NCBI GenBank assembly: GCA_950054255.1
Contig: CATLOR010000002.1
Span: forward strand, 1 to 64,000
DNA from: an uncultured Rickettsiales bacterium
GTDB taxonomy: Bacteria; Pseudomonadota; Alphaproteobacteria; Micavibrionales; GCA-2720935
Direction: 5' to 3'
Length of the DNA stretch: 64,000 bases
Shown here piece after piece: positions 9,256 through 18,583 of the stretch. The notes beneath the pieces were generated by a model, which worked only from the letters and a program-made list of their open reading frames with translations, was not told the DNA's origin and made no database searches. Each line of letters starts with the position of its first letter. Position 1 is the first letter of the stretch. The position numbers and the translations under genes were made by a program.

Positions 9256-9450
9256 CTAAAAAGGCGGTGGAATGTGTTTTAGTGAGATGAGTAAAAAAGA
9301 AAGTGCAGACGCTGTGAAAACGGTAACTCCGTTTGGATAGTGCATAAAAGCATTCAGTTTTCTCATCGCAGTGTCTGCACGAATTACACAGTAAGATGGT
9401 AAATAGCAGTCATCATATCGTGTTATATAATATGTTTTTAAGCGCCCCAT
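9256..9450 (-). CDS. Small hypothetical protein, 64 residues
   Basis: Starts MGRLKTYYITRYDDCYLP and ends in a hydrophobic stretch (TASALSFLLISLKHI), so it may be membrane-associated. A GAGGA precedes the ATG by about 11 bp, and a strong leftward terminator-like hairpin follows. It lies in the divergent gap between the FNR-type regulator and the OmpR-type regulator. No family recognised; it could be chance, but flanking signals favour a gene. Confidence 0.4.
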   Translation of the reverse strand: MGRLKTYYITRYDDCYLPSYCVIRADTAMRKLNAFMHYPNGVTVFTASALSFLLISLKHIPPPF

Positions 9451-9586
9451 TTGGCTATAATCCTCGAAAAAATGTGTATGTTTATTAAGTCTATAGAAAT
9501 TAAATTGATAAAATTTGAAATATTTGTATCATTTTATTTATAAATTTGTGTCATTATTGTTACATAGTAGAGTTGTGGACAGGGAA

Positions 9587-10300
9587 ATGCATACAGTACT
9601 TTTAATTGATGACAATAAAATGTGGCGTTTGCTTCTAAAAAATTATTTAGAGAAGCATAATTATCTCGTATTAGAGGCGGCTTATTTATGCCGTGCTACA
9701 GAAATTCTTGAAAAATATGCGGTTGATCTCATTCTTTTAGATTTGAGTTTGCCAGACGGAAACGGATTACCTTTTATAAAAGAAGTAAAAGGGTATACAG
9801 ACGCTCCTTTAATTATTGTGAGTTCTGATAGTTATAAGGAAACAATGCTTGAAGGTTATCGTCAAGGCGCAGATGATTATGTACGCAAAGACTGTGATAT
9901 GGATGTTTTGATGTTGAAAATATCGAACTTTATTAAACGTTACGCAGATTTAACAGCCAATGAAAATGAAGAGAATATGATCCAAAAATCATATGTCTTT
10001 GATGATTGGTCATTTGATGTATCAGAATATCATATTGAAGATAATGCAGGAGAGATTATTCCTTTGACAAAAGGAGAGCACCAACTTTTAAAAGTCTTTA
10101 TTGAATATCCAGATCACACGCTTTCAAAAGAAAAGTTATGCGAATCACTTATGCATGAAAATTATCAACCCTCTAGTCGAGCACTAGACCTCAAAGTGTC
10201 GCGTTTGCGGAAAAAAATCAATCAAGATAAAGAACGGGACTATATTCAAACGGTACATGGTGTGGGGTATATGTTTCAACCAAATAAAATCGAAGAATAG
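9587..10300 (+). CDS. OmpR/PhoB-family response regulator
   Basis: About 237 residues from ATG 9587: receiver domain (VLLIDDN, acceptor Asp in LILLDLSLPDGNG, KD in place of the usual KP after the last strand: VRKDCD) and an OmpR-type winged helix (LTKGEHQLLKVF ... RALDLKVSRLRKKI ... IQTVHGVGYMF). Translation could extend to a TTG at 9515, but the extra residues do not fit the family. No kinase gene is adjacent. It lies 70 bp upstream of prpD and may regulate it, which is only positional inference. Confidence 0.85.
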   Translation: MHTVLLIDDNKMWRLLLKNYLEKHNYLVLEAAYLCRATEILEKYAVDLILLDLSLPDGNGLPFIKEVKGYTDAPLIIVSSDSYKETMLEGYRQGADDYVRKDCDMDVLMLKISNFIKRYADLTANENEENMIQKSYVFDDWSFDVSEYHIEDNAGEIIPLTKGEHQLLKVFIEYPDHTLSKEKLCESLMHENYQPSSRALDLKVSRLRKKINQDKERDYIQTVHGVGYMFQPNKIEE

Positions 10301-10370
10301 TGGTTTCAATTTGTTTTTTTATAAGAGTTGAATTATCCTTTAAGCAGATTTAGCTAAGGGAGATTCTATC

Positions 10371-11879
10371 ATGAAAAACCATCATATCCGTGTTTATAAA
10401 GAAGAAGAACGTTTACCAAAAGAGGAGCAACTCGCATGGAAATTCGCAGAGCTAGCAAGTGATCATGTGCCTTTAGATAAAGATGTTTCTGATATGATTA
10501 TTAACCGCTTTATTGATAATGCTTCTGTGGCGGTTGCATCACTTAATAGATCCTCAGCGGTGTGTGCACGTGCACAGGCCTTAACGCACCCAAAAGAGAA
10601 CGGTGCGACTGTTTTTGGTCTATCCTCAAAATATCGAATGTCGCCTGAATGGGCAGCATGGGCGAATGGCACGGCTGTGCGTGAGCTTGATTGGCATGAT
10701 ACCTTTTTAGCGGCTGATTATTCACATCCTGCAGATAATATTCCTCCTTTATTAGCGGTTGCGCAAACATTGGGTGTGAGCGGTGCAGATTTAATGCGCG
10801 GTGTTGCTGTTGCCTATGAAATTCATGTGGCACTTGTGAAGGCCATTTGTTTGCACAAACATAAAATCGACCACGTCGCGCATTTAGGGCCTGCGGCGGC
10901 GGCTGGTATCGGTGCGATGTTAAAGTTAGATAAAGATACAATTTACCAAGCCGTACAACAGGCACTACATGTCACCTGTGCGACTAGACAATCTCGTAAG
11001 GGTGAGATTTCAAGTTGGAAAGCGTTTGCCCCAGCTCATGCTGGTAAGCTTGCGATTGAGGCCGTTGATCGTGCTATGCGTGGTGAAGGTGCACCAAGCC
11101 CAATTTACGAAGGTGAAGATAGTGTGATCGCTTGGATGCTTGATGGCCCCGATGCATCATACACAATTCCCTTACCAGAAAAAGGCGCGCCAAAACGCCA
11201 GATCATGGATACTTATACAAAAGAACACTCGGCTGAATATCAATCTCAGGCCTTGATCGATTTGGCTTTTGATTTGAGACAGCAGATTAAAGACTTCTCA
11301 CAAATTGAGCGCATCATGATCCATACAAGTCATCACACGCATTACGTGATTGGAACAGGGGCAAATGATCCACAAAAAATGGATCCAAAAGCAAGCCGTG
11401 AAACACTTGATCACTCAATCATGTATATCTTTGCTGTTGCTTTAGAAGATGGCTCTTGGCACCATGTTGACTCTTATACACCAGAGCGTGCAGGACGTCC
11501 TGATACTGTTTCTTTGTGGCACAAGGTTGAAACTTGTGAAGACCCTGAATGGACAAAGCGTTATCATTCAACTGATCCAAATGTGAAAGCTTTTGGTGGA
11601 CGTGTTGAAATCTTTATGAAAGATGGTTCTGTGGTTGCTGGTGAAAAAGCGGTTGCTAATGCGCATACATTAGGCGCAACACCGTGGGTACGTGAACATT
11701 ATATTGGTAAGTTTACAACTGTGACAGAAGGTATCTTGTCAGATGCAGAGCGTGCACGTTTCTTGGAACTTGTACAACGTTTACCAGAGTTAAGCGCATC
11801 AGATCTTTTAGAACTTAACCCAAAGGTTGATGAAAAAGATTTGGATGATACAAGAGAAACTAAAAAAGGTATCTTTTAA
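10371..11879 (+). CDS. prpD: 2-methylcitrate dehydratase, MmgE/PrpD family
   Basis: 502 residues, the usual PrpD size, with family landmarks such as [29 protein letters not shown] and [11 protein letters not shown]. PrpD dehydrates 2-methylcitrate in propionyl-CoA breakdown. AGGGAG stands upstream of the ATG. The stop overlaps the next gene's start by one base, and prpB and prpC follow, so this is a methylcitrate-cycle operon. No prpF/acnD or propionyl-CoA synthetase is nearby. Confidence 0.9.
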   Translation: MKNHHIRVYKEEERLPKEEQLAWKFAELASDHVPLDKDVSDMIINRFIDNASVAVASLNRSSAVCARAQALTHPKENGATVFGLSSKYRMSPEWAAWANGTAVRELDWHDTFLAADYSHPADNIPPLLAVAQTLGVSGADLMRGVAVAYEIHVALVKAICLHKHKIDHVAHLGPAAAAGIGAMLKLDKDTIYQAVQQALHVTCATRQSRKGEISSWKAFAPAHAGKLAIEAVDRAMRGEGAPSPIYEGEDSVIAWMLDGPDASYTIPLPEKGAPKRQIMDTYTKEHSAEYQSQALIDLAFDLRQQIKDFSQIERIMIHTSHHTHYVIGTGANDPQKMDPKASRETLDHSIMYIFAVALEDGSWHHVDSYTPERAGRPDTVSLWHKVETCEDPEWTKRYHSTDPNVKAFGGRVEIFMKDGSVVAGEKAVANAHTLGATPWVREHYIGKFTTVTEGILSDAERARFLELVQRLPELSASDLLELNPKVDEKDLDDTRETKKGIF

Positions 11880-12799
11880 TGACAGCTAACGATTATTTTG
11901 TTCGTGATCGTTTAACACCAAAAGTTAAAACGGCGACTGAAATCAGACAAGCTTTAAAACAGTCTTTTGAGCAAGGTGAAACACTCTCTTTCATCGGGGT
12001 CACACAAGCGATTGAAGCGATGATTGTTGAGCGTCAAGCGGCTGAGTTAAATCGTCCTACAGGTCTTTATATGTCTGGTGCGGGGCTTTCAACCTCTCTT
12101 GGGCTTCCTGATATCGGTGTGATGAGCTTAGATCAACTTGTTTATGCTGTTGAGGCGATTGCATCCGTGACAAACTTACCATTACTTGTCGATATTGATA
12201 CAGGCTACGGCGATGCCGCTTTAACGATGAAACGTTTAGAGCAAGCCGGTGCGACAATGATCCATATCGAAGATCAGCTGTTTCCAAAACGCTGTGGTCA
12301 TTTGGACGGTAAAGACCTCGTTTTAACAGAGGAAATGTGTGCAAAAATTAAGGAAGCTGTAGAGGCTCGAGACGATAAGAACTTTCTCATCATGGCACGT
12401 AGTGATGCCAGAGCAGTTGAGAGTTTTGACGGTATGATGGATCGCTTGAAAGCGTATCTCGACGCTGGCGCAGATACCTTGTTCCCAGAGGCAATGACAT
12501 CGTTAGATGATTTTAAACAAGTCAAAGACACATTTCCCCATACGCCATTACTTGCCAACTTAACAGAGAATGGCAAAACGCCTTTAGGGTTGGAAACGGA
12601 TTTGAGAGCCTTGAAATACGGTGTTTTACTTTATCCTGTAACATTGATTCGGACGCATATGAAATATGTAGAGGATAAAATGAAGTCGTTATTAAAGGTG
12701 GGGAATGCGTCTTTAGAACAAGACGTGATGGCACGTCAAAAATGTATGTCATACTTGCTGTATGATGACTATGTGGATCAAGATAACAAAAATAAATAA
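11879..12799 (+). CDS. prpB: 2-methylisocitrate lyase
   Basis: 306 residues of the isocitrate lyase/PEP mutase family. It carries the catalytic loop KRCGHLDGK, the metal-site segment DIDTGYG and MARSDA. It cleaves 2-methylisocitrate to pyruvate and succinate. KRCGH and the prpD/prpC neighbours favour methylisocitrate lyase over carboxyphosphonoenolpyruvate-type relatives. Translation is coupled to prpD by a one-base overlap. Confidence 0.9.
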   Translation: MTANDYFVRDRLTPKVKTATEIRQALKQSFEQGETLSFIGVTQAIEAMIVERQAAELNRPTGLYMSGAGLSTSLGLPDIGVMSLDQLVYAVEAIASVTNLPLLVDIDTGYGDAALTMKRLEQAGATMIHIEDQLFPKRCGHLDGKDLVLTEEMCAKIKEAVEARDDKNFLIMARSDARAVESFDGMMDRLKAYLDAGADTLFPEAMTSLDDFKQVKDTFPHTPLLANLTENGKTPLGLETDLRALKYGVLLYPVTLIRTHMKYVEDKMKSLLKVGNASLEQDVMARQKCMSYLLYDDYVDQDNKNK

Positions 12800-12817
12800 G
12801 GGAGGAATTCACGCATA

Positions 12818-13930
12818 ATGGAACAACCAGAAATACATAAAGGTCTTGTCGGGATTTACGCTGATACAACAGCGGTTTCTAAGATTAACAAAGAAACAAA
12901 TTCGCTTTTATATAGAGGCTACGCCGTACAAGATTTGTGCGAAAAATCAAATTTTGAAGAGGTTGCGCATCTTCTTTTATTTGGAGAATTGCCAACGGCG
13001 GACGAGTTGAAAAAGTTTCAAGAAATGGAGCGTGCAAATCGCAAGCTTTCGCCAAAATTAATTGAAGTATTAAAAAGCTTTCCAAAGACATGTCATCCAA
13101 TGGGCGCTTTGCGTACCGTTGTGAGTTATATGGGCTTGGAAGATGAAGACGCATGGACACATGATCCGCAAGGTTTAAAAGAAAAAGCGGTTCATATTAT
13201 GGGGGCTTTGCCTTCTGTTGTGGCGGCTATTACACGCTTTCGTAAAGGGCAAGACTTAATTGAACCAAGAGATGATTTAGGCTTTTGCGAAAACTTCTTC
13301 CATATGTGTTTTGGTGAAGTGCCAGATGAAAAAATTATCAAGGCTTTTGATGTATCAATGATTTTATATGCAGAACATACATTGAATGCTTCGACATTTA
13401 CGTCCCGTGTGATCGTTTCATCTTTATCAGATATTTATTCTGCTGTCGTTGGTGCGATTGGATCTTTGAAAGGACCTTTGCATGGCGGTGCGAACGAAGA
13501 AGTGATGCATATGTTGACCGATGTTGGTGAACCTGAAAAGGCAAAAGATTGGATGTTGGGCAAGATTGAACGCAAAGAAAAAATCATGGGCTTTGGTCAC
13601 CGTGTTTATAAAAACGGCGACAGTCGTGTGCCGACGATGACAAAGTCTTACCATGATGTTGCCGCTCTTTGTGACGGTGCAAAATGGGTCGAGATTTCTA
13701 AGATTTTAGAAGAAACTATGATCGCGGAAAAGGGTATTTATCCGAACCTCGATTTCCCAGCAGGGCCAACTTATTATTTGATGGGCTTTGATATTCCGAT
13801 CTTTACGCCCATTTTTGTGATGAGCCGTATTACGGGCTGGAGTGCGCATATTATCGAGCAATTACAAGATAACCGTTTAATCAGACCTTCATCTGTGTAT
13901 AATGGCCACGAACAACGTGATGTCAAGTAG
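12818..13930 (+). CDS. prpC: 2-methylcitrate synthase (citrate synthase family)
   Basis: 370 residues, the short form typical of PrpC. Citrate synthase landmarks: GPLHGGANEEV, MGFGHRVYKNGDSR and PNLDFPAGPTYYLMG, including the active-site histidines and aspartate. It condenses propionyl-CoA with oxaloacetate. A strong GGGAGGA lies 13 bp before the ATG. As third gene of the prp operon it is most likely methylcitrate synthase, though such enzymes often retain citrate synthase activity. Confidence 0.88.
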   Translation: MEQPEIHKGLVGIYADTTAVSKINKETNSLLYRGYAVQDLCEKSNFEEVAHLLLFGELPTADELKKFQEMERANRKLSPKLIEVLKSFPKTCHPMGALRTVVSYMGLEDEDAWTHDPQGLKEKAVHIMGALPSVVAAITRFRKGQDLIEPRDDLGFCENFFHMCFGEVPDEKIIKAFDVSMILYAEHTLNASTFTSRVIVSSLSDIYSAVVGAIGSLKGPLHGGANEEVMHMLTDVGEPEKAKDWMLGKIERKEKIMGFGHRVYKNGDSRVPTMTKSYHDVAALCDGAKWVEISKILEETMIAEKGIYPNLDFPAGPTYYLMGFDIPIFTPIFVMSRITGWSAHIIEQLQDNRLIRPSSVYNGHEQRDVK

Positions 13931-13943
13931 ATGAGGTAAGACA

Positions 13944-14942
13944 ATGGCGGAAAGTGCAGCTGTTAAGGCATTTTCAAATATTGCATTGGTTAAATATTGG
14001 GGAAAGCTCTCGGTTGCAGGAAATGAACCTGCGGTTAGTTCGCTTTCAATTACATTGAATTCTTTGTTTACAGAGACGAAAATCTCACTGGATAGTGGAT
14101 TTGAAAAAGACGTCTTGTTATTTAATGGCGAAGAATTAAGCACTGAGAGTAAGAATTTTAAGCGTATTTTTAAAGCTTTTAATGTCATGCGTGATTTCGC
14201 AGATGTCGAAGATAAATGCATCATTGAAACAAGTAATAATTTCCCAACAGGGGCTGGTTTAGCGTCTTCGGCGTCTGGTTTTGCAGCGCTCGCTCTGGGC
14301 GGTTCTAAAGCTTTGGGTTTAGATTTATCTGATAAACAACTTTCGCAATTAGCACGGTCTTTTTCAGGCTCTGCAGCGCGTTCTATCTTTGGGGGATTTT
14401 CAAAAATGATGACTCAAAATGTGAGAGAGGCAAATCCGCCATTTGGGTCTATTTACGCAGAGCCTGTGGCAAGTGCGGATCACTGGACTTTATCCGTTTG
14501 TGTTGGTGTAGTGAGTGAAAAAGAAAAGGATTTAGGTTCAACAGACGGTATGGATCTAACCCGTTTAACAAGCACTTATTATGAGGCTTGGCTTCGTGAT
14601 AATGACAAAGATGTGTTGGAGGCGGAACAAGCGGTTCTTGATAAAGATTTTGAAAAGCTGGCGATTATTTCTGAGCAAAGTTGTTTGAAAATGCATGCGA
14701 ATGCAATGGCGGCGAACCCCGGGATTTTATATTGGGAAGGTGTGACGGTTGAGGCTATTCATCTTATTCGTTCGCTTCGCAAGCAAGGCGTTCCTGTTTT
14801 CTTTACCATTGATGCTGGGCCTCAGATTAAAGCCGTGTGTTTGCCTGAAGCAATTGCAAAAGTTGAAGAGGCTCTACAGTCACTTGATGGTATCAAAAGA
14901 ACGATTACGTGTGGTTTAGGACAAGGAGCACACAGTGTTTGA
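13944..14942 (+). CDS. mvaD: Diphosphomevalonate decarboxylase
   Basis: 332 residues, GHMP fold. Motifs: AFSNIALVKYWGK at the N-terminus, PTGAGLASSASGFAALA for ATP binding, SGSAARSIFGGF and TIDAGPQIKAV. It converts mevalonate diphosphate to isopentenyl diphosphate with ATP. It starts only 13 bp after prpC with a GAGG site, so the methylcitrate and mevalonate genes may form one transcript. The 3' end overlaps the next gene by 8 bases. Confidence 0.92.
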   Translation: MAESAAVKAFSNIALVKYWGKLSVAGNEPAVSSLSITLNSLFTETKISLDSGFEKDVLLFNGEELSTESKNFKRIFKAFNVMRDFADVEDKCIIETSNNFPTGAGLASSASGFAALALGGSKALGLDLSDKQLSQLARSFSGSAARSIFGGFSKMMTQNVREANPPFGSIYAEPVASADHWTLSVCVGVVSEKEKDLGSTDGMDLTRLTSTYYEAWLRDNDKDVLEAEQAVLDKDFEKLAIISEQSCLKMHANAMAANPGILYWEGVTVEAIHLIRSLRKQGVPVFFTIDAGPQIKAVCLPEAIAKVEEALQSLDGIKRTITCGLGQGAHSV

Positions 14943-15930
14943 AGCCAAAGCCTCTGGTAAAATTATTTTCGCTGGTGAATACGCCGTTTTAGAAGGCGCT
15001 CCGTCCATCGTTCTTGCAACAGATAAACAAATCCATGTGAAATTTGAACACCGCACTGACGATCTTTTATTCCGCTGTATTGGTGGTGAGAAAGATATTG
15101 ATGTTTCGGCGTCGATTGAAAAGGGTGAAATACATTTTGCTAAAGACTTTGCGCATCATAATTTTTTAAAGCGATTGGTTGATCATCTTTTAGAAGATGA
15201 GCTGTATGCTAAAATTTTGTCACAAGAGTGGACAATTACAATTGATAGTACCGCCTTTTTTGATCTTGATGAAAAGCTAGGCATTGGCTCAAGCGCGGCG
15301 ATTGTTGTGGCTTTTATGAAAGTGTTAGAACAGATCGCTGGACGAGATTTAGATATCAAATCTTTATGGCAGAAAATGCAAGATGCCCATACGGTAGCGC
15401 AAAATAAAAAAGGAAGTGGCGCCGATGTGGCGACGGCACTTCTTAATCAAACATGTTTGTTTAAGAATAAACAAGGTGACTTTGTTTTAGAGCCTCTGGC
15501 ATTGCCTGAAAGCATTCATGTGCGTTTTTTTTGGACTGGGAAAGGCGCATCTACACCGGCCTTATTAAAAAAGCTAGATGCATGGCATGTAGGTGATGAA
15601 CAAGGCTATCAATCAATTATGGCGCAGATGAATCAACAGATGGAAGTGATTGTCGCTCACCTTGATCAAAATAGAATGCTTGATGATTTGGATGGATTTA
15701 CGGCTTTGTTACGAGAATTAGACCGGCACGCATCTATCGGTATCTTTACAAAAGAACATGAAGATTTATGGCGTTTGGCGCAAGAGTGCGAAGGTGTTAT
15801 CTATAAATCCTGTGGTGCAGGGGGCGGTGATTTGGGAATGGCTGTTTCTCTGGATAAAAATGCAATATTAGACTTTTCAAACAAAGCAAATTCTTATAAT
15901 GTTTCTCTTACTTCTATGAATATTAAGTAA
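14935..15930 (+). CDS. Phosphomevalonate kinase-like GHMP kinase
   Basis: 331 residues from a GTG start. GHMP motifs: ASGKIIFAGEYAVLEG, KLGIGSSAAIVVAF, KKGSGADVATAL and KSCGAGGGDLG. With a clear mevalonate kinase and decarboxylase in the same operon, this second kinase best fits phosphorylation of mevalonate 5-phosphate. GSGADVATA resembles phosphomevalonate kinases. It overlaps mvaD by 8 bp, which implies coupled translation. Confidence 0.82.
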   Translation: MFEAKASGKIIFAGEYAVLEGAPSIVLATDKQIHVKFEHRTDDLLFRCIGGEKDIDVSASIEKGEIHFAKDFAHHNFLKRLVDHLLEDELYAKILSQEWTITIDSTAFFDLDEKLGIGSSAAIVVAFMKVLEQIAGRDLDIKSLWQKMQDAHTVAQNKKGSGADVATALLNQTCLFKNKQGDFVLEPLALPESIHVRFFWTGKGASTPALLKKLDAWHVGDEQGYQSIMAQMNQQMEVIVAHLDQNRMLDDLDGFTALLRELDRHASIGIFTKEHEDLWRLAQECEGVIYKSCGAGGGDLGMAVSLDKNAILDFSNKANSYNVSLTSMNIK

Positions 15931-15943
15931 GAGATTTGTTTTA

Positions 15944-17059
15944 ATGACAAATAAGAACAGGTTATTGCCTAGAAACTTTCGAAAGCTTTCTATATCAGAG
16001 CGCCAAAAAATGTTGGGGTTTGATGAAAGCTGTTTGTTGAGCCTTGAACAGGCGAATACCATGATTGAAAACGTGACGGGCGTTTTTGGTTTGCCTCAAG
16101 CGCTTGTTCCGAATTTCTTGATGAATGATAAATTGTATCAAGTGCCTTTGGTTGTCGAAGAGCCCTCCGTTGTTGTTGCGCTTAATTATACATCTTTACT
16201 GGCGTCAAAGGCGGGTGGATTTAAGGCGGAAGCGGATACGCCTTTGCTGATTGGTCAGGTGCAAATTGTTGATGTAAAAGATCAAGAAAAGGCGCTAGAG
16301 GCTTTAAATCAAAGCAAAGATCAAATTATTGCAAAAGCAAATCAAACGATGACGCGCATGGTGGCGCGTGGCGGCGGTGTGAAAGACCTGCGCTTTAAAA
16401 CATATGAGTCGATGATGGTTGTCGAGTTCTTTGTTGATACATGTGATGCTATGGGGGCTAATCATGTGAATACATTGTGTGAAGCACTAGCACCTGAAAT
16501 TGAATCCTTAACAGGCGGTGTGGTTTTACTGCGTATTTTATCAAATTTAACAGATCATGCGCTTGTGCGTGCGCAAGTGACATTGCCTGAAAGTGCATTG
16601 GGGACAGAGGTGTGTGATCATATTGTCTTAGCCAATGAGTTTGCTTGTGTTGATACACATAGAGCAGTGACACATAATAAAGGGATCATGAACGGCATTG
16701 ATGCCTTGCTCGTTGCCACAGGTAATGATTGGCGTGCGGTTGAAGCTGGGGTTCATGCTTATGCCTCTTATGAAGGTGCTTACAAGGCGTTGACGACTTG
16801 GGAGAGATTATCTTGTGGGTCATTGCGTGGCGCAATTGAGATTCCTTTAAAGCTCGGGATTGTTGGAGATTCTTTGAAAGCTAATCCTGCGGTGAAAGCG
16901 AATTTAGAATTGCTTGGTGTTGAAAGTGCAACGGAGCTTGCAATGGTGACGGCCTCAATCGGCTTAGCGCAAAATTTAGCGGCGCTAAAAGCGCTTGTTA
17001 CAACAGGTATTCAGCATGGTCACATGAAATACAATGAACGATGTAAAACGAAAGAATAA
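15944..17059 (+). CDS. mvaA: HMG-CoA reductase, class II, short C-terminus
   Basis: 371 residues. All four catalytic residues of class II enzymes can be placed: Glu in MIENVTGVFG, Lys in HNKGIMNGI, Asp in ATGNDWRAVEAG and His in GIQHGHM. It reduces HMG-CoA to mevalonate (synthetic direction inferred from the operon). Class II enzymes such as the Pseudomonas one run about 40-50 residues beyond GHM; here the protein stops 10 residues after it. The next kinase gene begins at once, so a frameshifted tail has no room. Confidence 0.9.
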   Translation: MTNKNRLLPRNFRKLSISERQKMLGFDESCLLSLEQANTMIENVTGVFGLPQALVPNFLMNDKLYQVPLVVEEPSVVVALNYTSLLASKAGGFKAEADTPLLIGQVQIVDVKDQEKALEALNQSKDQIIAKANQTMTRMVARGGGVKDLRFKTYESMMVVEFFVDTCDAMGANHVNTLCEALAPEIESLTGGVVLLRILSNLTDHALVRAQVTLPESALGTEVCDHIVLANEFACVDTHRAVTHNKGIMNGIDALLVATGNDWRAVEAGVHAYASYEGAYKALTTWERLSCGSLRGAIEIPLKLGIVGDSLKANPAVKANLELLGVESATELAMVTASIGLAQNLAALKALVTTGIQHGHMKYNERCKTKE

Positions 17060-17069
17060 AGTTGAAAGC

Positions 17070-18002
17070 ATGAAAGCAAATAGTTCTGGATATGCATCAG
17101 GAAAAATCATTCTCTCTGGGGAGCATGCTGTTGTTTACGGGGCAAGAGCTATTGTTGCTTCAATTCCTGAGGCGGTTAAGGCAACGATTACAAAGAGAAC
17201 ATCAAAAACGCATCTTTTAATTCCTTCATGGGGTATTGATCTAGAGTTTGATTTAACACAACCCCAAGAGAGTTTATATGGCCAAACATTGTCTTTGATC
17301 GTCAATCAGCTAAATGTCCAAGAAACACCGTTCGAAATTCATGTCGAAGCTTCTATTCCCTATGCGATGGGGCTGGGAGGGTCAGCTGCTGTGTCTGTGG
17401 CGATTATAAAAGCGATTAATAGTGCTTTTGATATTGGGTTAGACCAAGAGGCTATTAATCAACTTGCTTTTGAATGTGAAAAAATAACACATGGCACACC
17501 TTCGGGCGTTGATAATTACGTGGCAACATATGGCACTCTGGTTTGCTATCGTAAATTAGGGGGAGTAAGTCAAACTATTTCGCACATTAATAAAGACTTC
17601 CCATTATCGATGTTGATTGCATTTACAGGGAAGAGAGGATATACGGCCCAAACGGTTCAACGTGTTGCTCAAGCCAGAGAGCGAAATCTTTCTTATTATG
17701 ATCAAGTGTTTAATAAAATAGACCGTATTAGTGGTAAAATTCAAAACGCCCTCTCTTTTAAAAAAATCGATGAGATTGGTGCTCTTATGAATGAAAATCA
17801 AAAATTATTAAGAGATATAAAAGTGTCATGCACGGAAATAGATGATATTGTTGAAACCTCTCTTGAAGCAGGCGCTTTGGGGGCTAAGTTAACAGGTGGA
17901 GGAGATGGCGGTGCTGTAATAGTTCTTTGTCCTCATACTCAAAACAATGTAAAGTCAAACTTAGTGTCTAAAGGATATGAAATTAAGGAAATTGTACTAT
18001 GA
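17070..18002 (+). CDS. mvk: Mevalonate kinase
   Basis: About 310 residues from ATG 17070. Motifs: GYASGKIILSGEHAVVYG, PYAMGLGGSAAVSVAI (ATP loop), HGTPSGVDNYVA and KLTGGGDGGAV. It phosphorylates mevalonate, the first kinase step of the pathway. An in-frame ATG at 17034 overlaps mvaA by 26 bp, but family members begin near the chosen start; neither has a strong ribosome site. Its stop overlaps the idi start (ATGA). Confidence 0.9.
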   Translation: MKANSSGYASGKIILSGEHAVVYGARAIVASIPEAVKATITKRTSKTHLLIPSWGIDLEFDLTQPQESLYGQTLSLIVNQLNVQETPFEIHVEASIPYAMGLGGSAAVSVAIIKAINSAFDIGLDQEAINQLAFECEKITHGTPSGVDNYVATYGTLVCYRKLGGVSQTISHINKDFPLSMLIAFTGKRGYTAQTVQRVAQARERNLSYYDQVFNKIDRISGKIQNALSFKKIDEIGALMNENQKLLRDIKVSCTEIDDIVETSLEAGALGAKLTGGGDGGAVIVLCPHTQNNVKSNLVSKGYEIKEIVL

Positions 18003-18571
18003 CATCACTTCGCTCACAAAAAATTGTTTCTTCTCCAGATGAGGAACTCATATTAGTTGATGAAAATGATCAAGTGATTGGCCATAAAAATAAATATGAG
18101 TGCCATGATGTAACAGGATCATTACATCGTGCATTTTCTATTTTATTGTTTAATACAAAAGGAGAGATGCTTCTTCAAAAGCGTCATGCGAATAAGCATT
18201 TGTGGGGTGAATATTGGTCCAATGCCTGTTGCTCTCACCCTCGTAAAGGAGAAACGATGGAGTATGCAACAGCTAGACGCTTGCGTGAAGAGTTAGGTTT
18301 ACAAAAGCCAATAGAGCTTATATATACATATAAGTTTCAATATAGAGCAGAATTTTTGGATATCGGTTCAGAAAACGAACTTTGTTACGTATATGTCGGT
18401 ATCGTAGAAGAAGATCCTCAGGTTAATGAAACAGAGGTTTGTGATTGGCGCTTTATTTCGCGGGATGATTTAGATAAGGAATTAAGCGAAACACCAGAGC
18501 TTTTTACACCTTGGTTTAAACAAGAATGGGTAGAGGTTAAAAATAAGTACCTGGATAAGGTGCTTGGGTAA
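17999..18571 (+). CDS. idi: Isopentenyl-diphosphate delta-isomerase, type I (Nudix)
   Basis: 190 residues. The active-site cysteine motif SNACCSHPRKGET, the Nudix-like helix ARRLREELGL and the ELCYVYVG segment mark the type I, metal-dependent enzyme. It interconverts IPP and DMAPP, essential when IPP comes from mevalonate. Many bacterial mevalonate operons carry the unrelated flavin-dependent type II enzyme instead. Coupled to mvk by a 4-bp overlap. Confidence 0.92.
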   Translation: MTSLRSQKIVSSPDEELILVDENDQVIGHKNKYECHDVTGSLHRAFSILLFNTKGEMLLQKRHANKHLWGEYWSNACCSHPRKGETMEYATARRLREELGLQKPIELIYTYKFQYRAEFLDIGSENELCYVYVGIVEEDPQVNETEVCDWRFISRDDLDKELSETPELFTPWFKQEWVEVKNKYLDKVLG

Positions 18572-18583
18572 AATGAGGTCAAT

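Noticed and set aside
9515..9586. TTG start extending the OmpR-type regulator
   Set aside because: The added residues do not fit the receiver family and there is no ribosome site.
13889..14224. 111-codon leftward ORF across the prpC-mvaD junction
   Set aside because: It lies opposite conserved coding sequence; its composition reflects the complement of mvaD.
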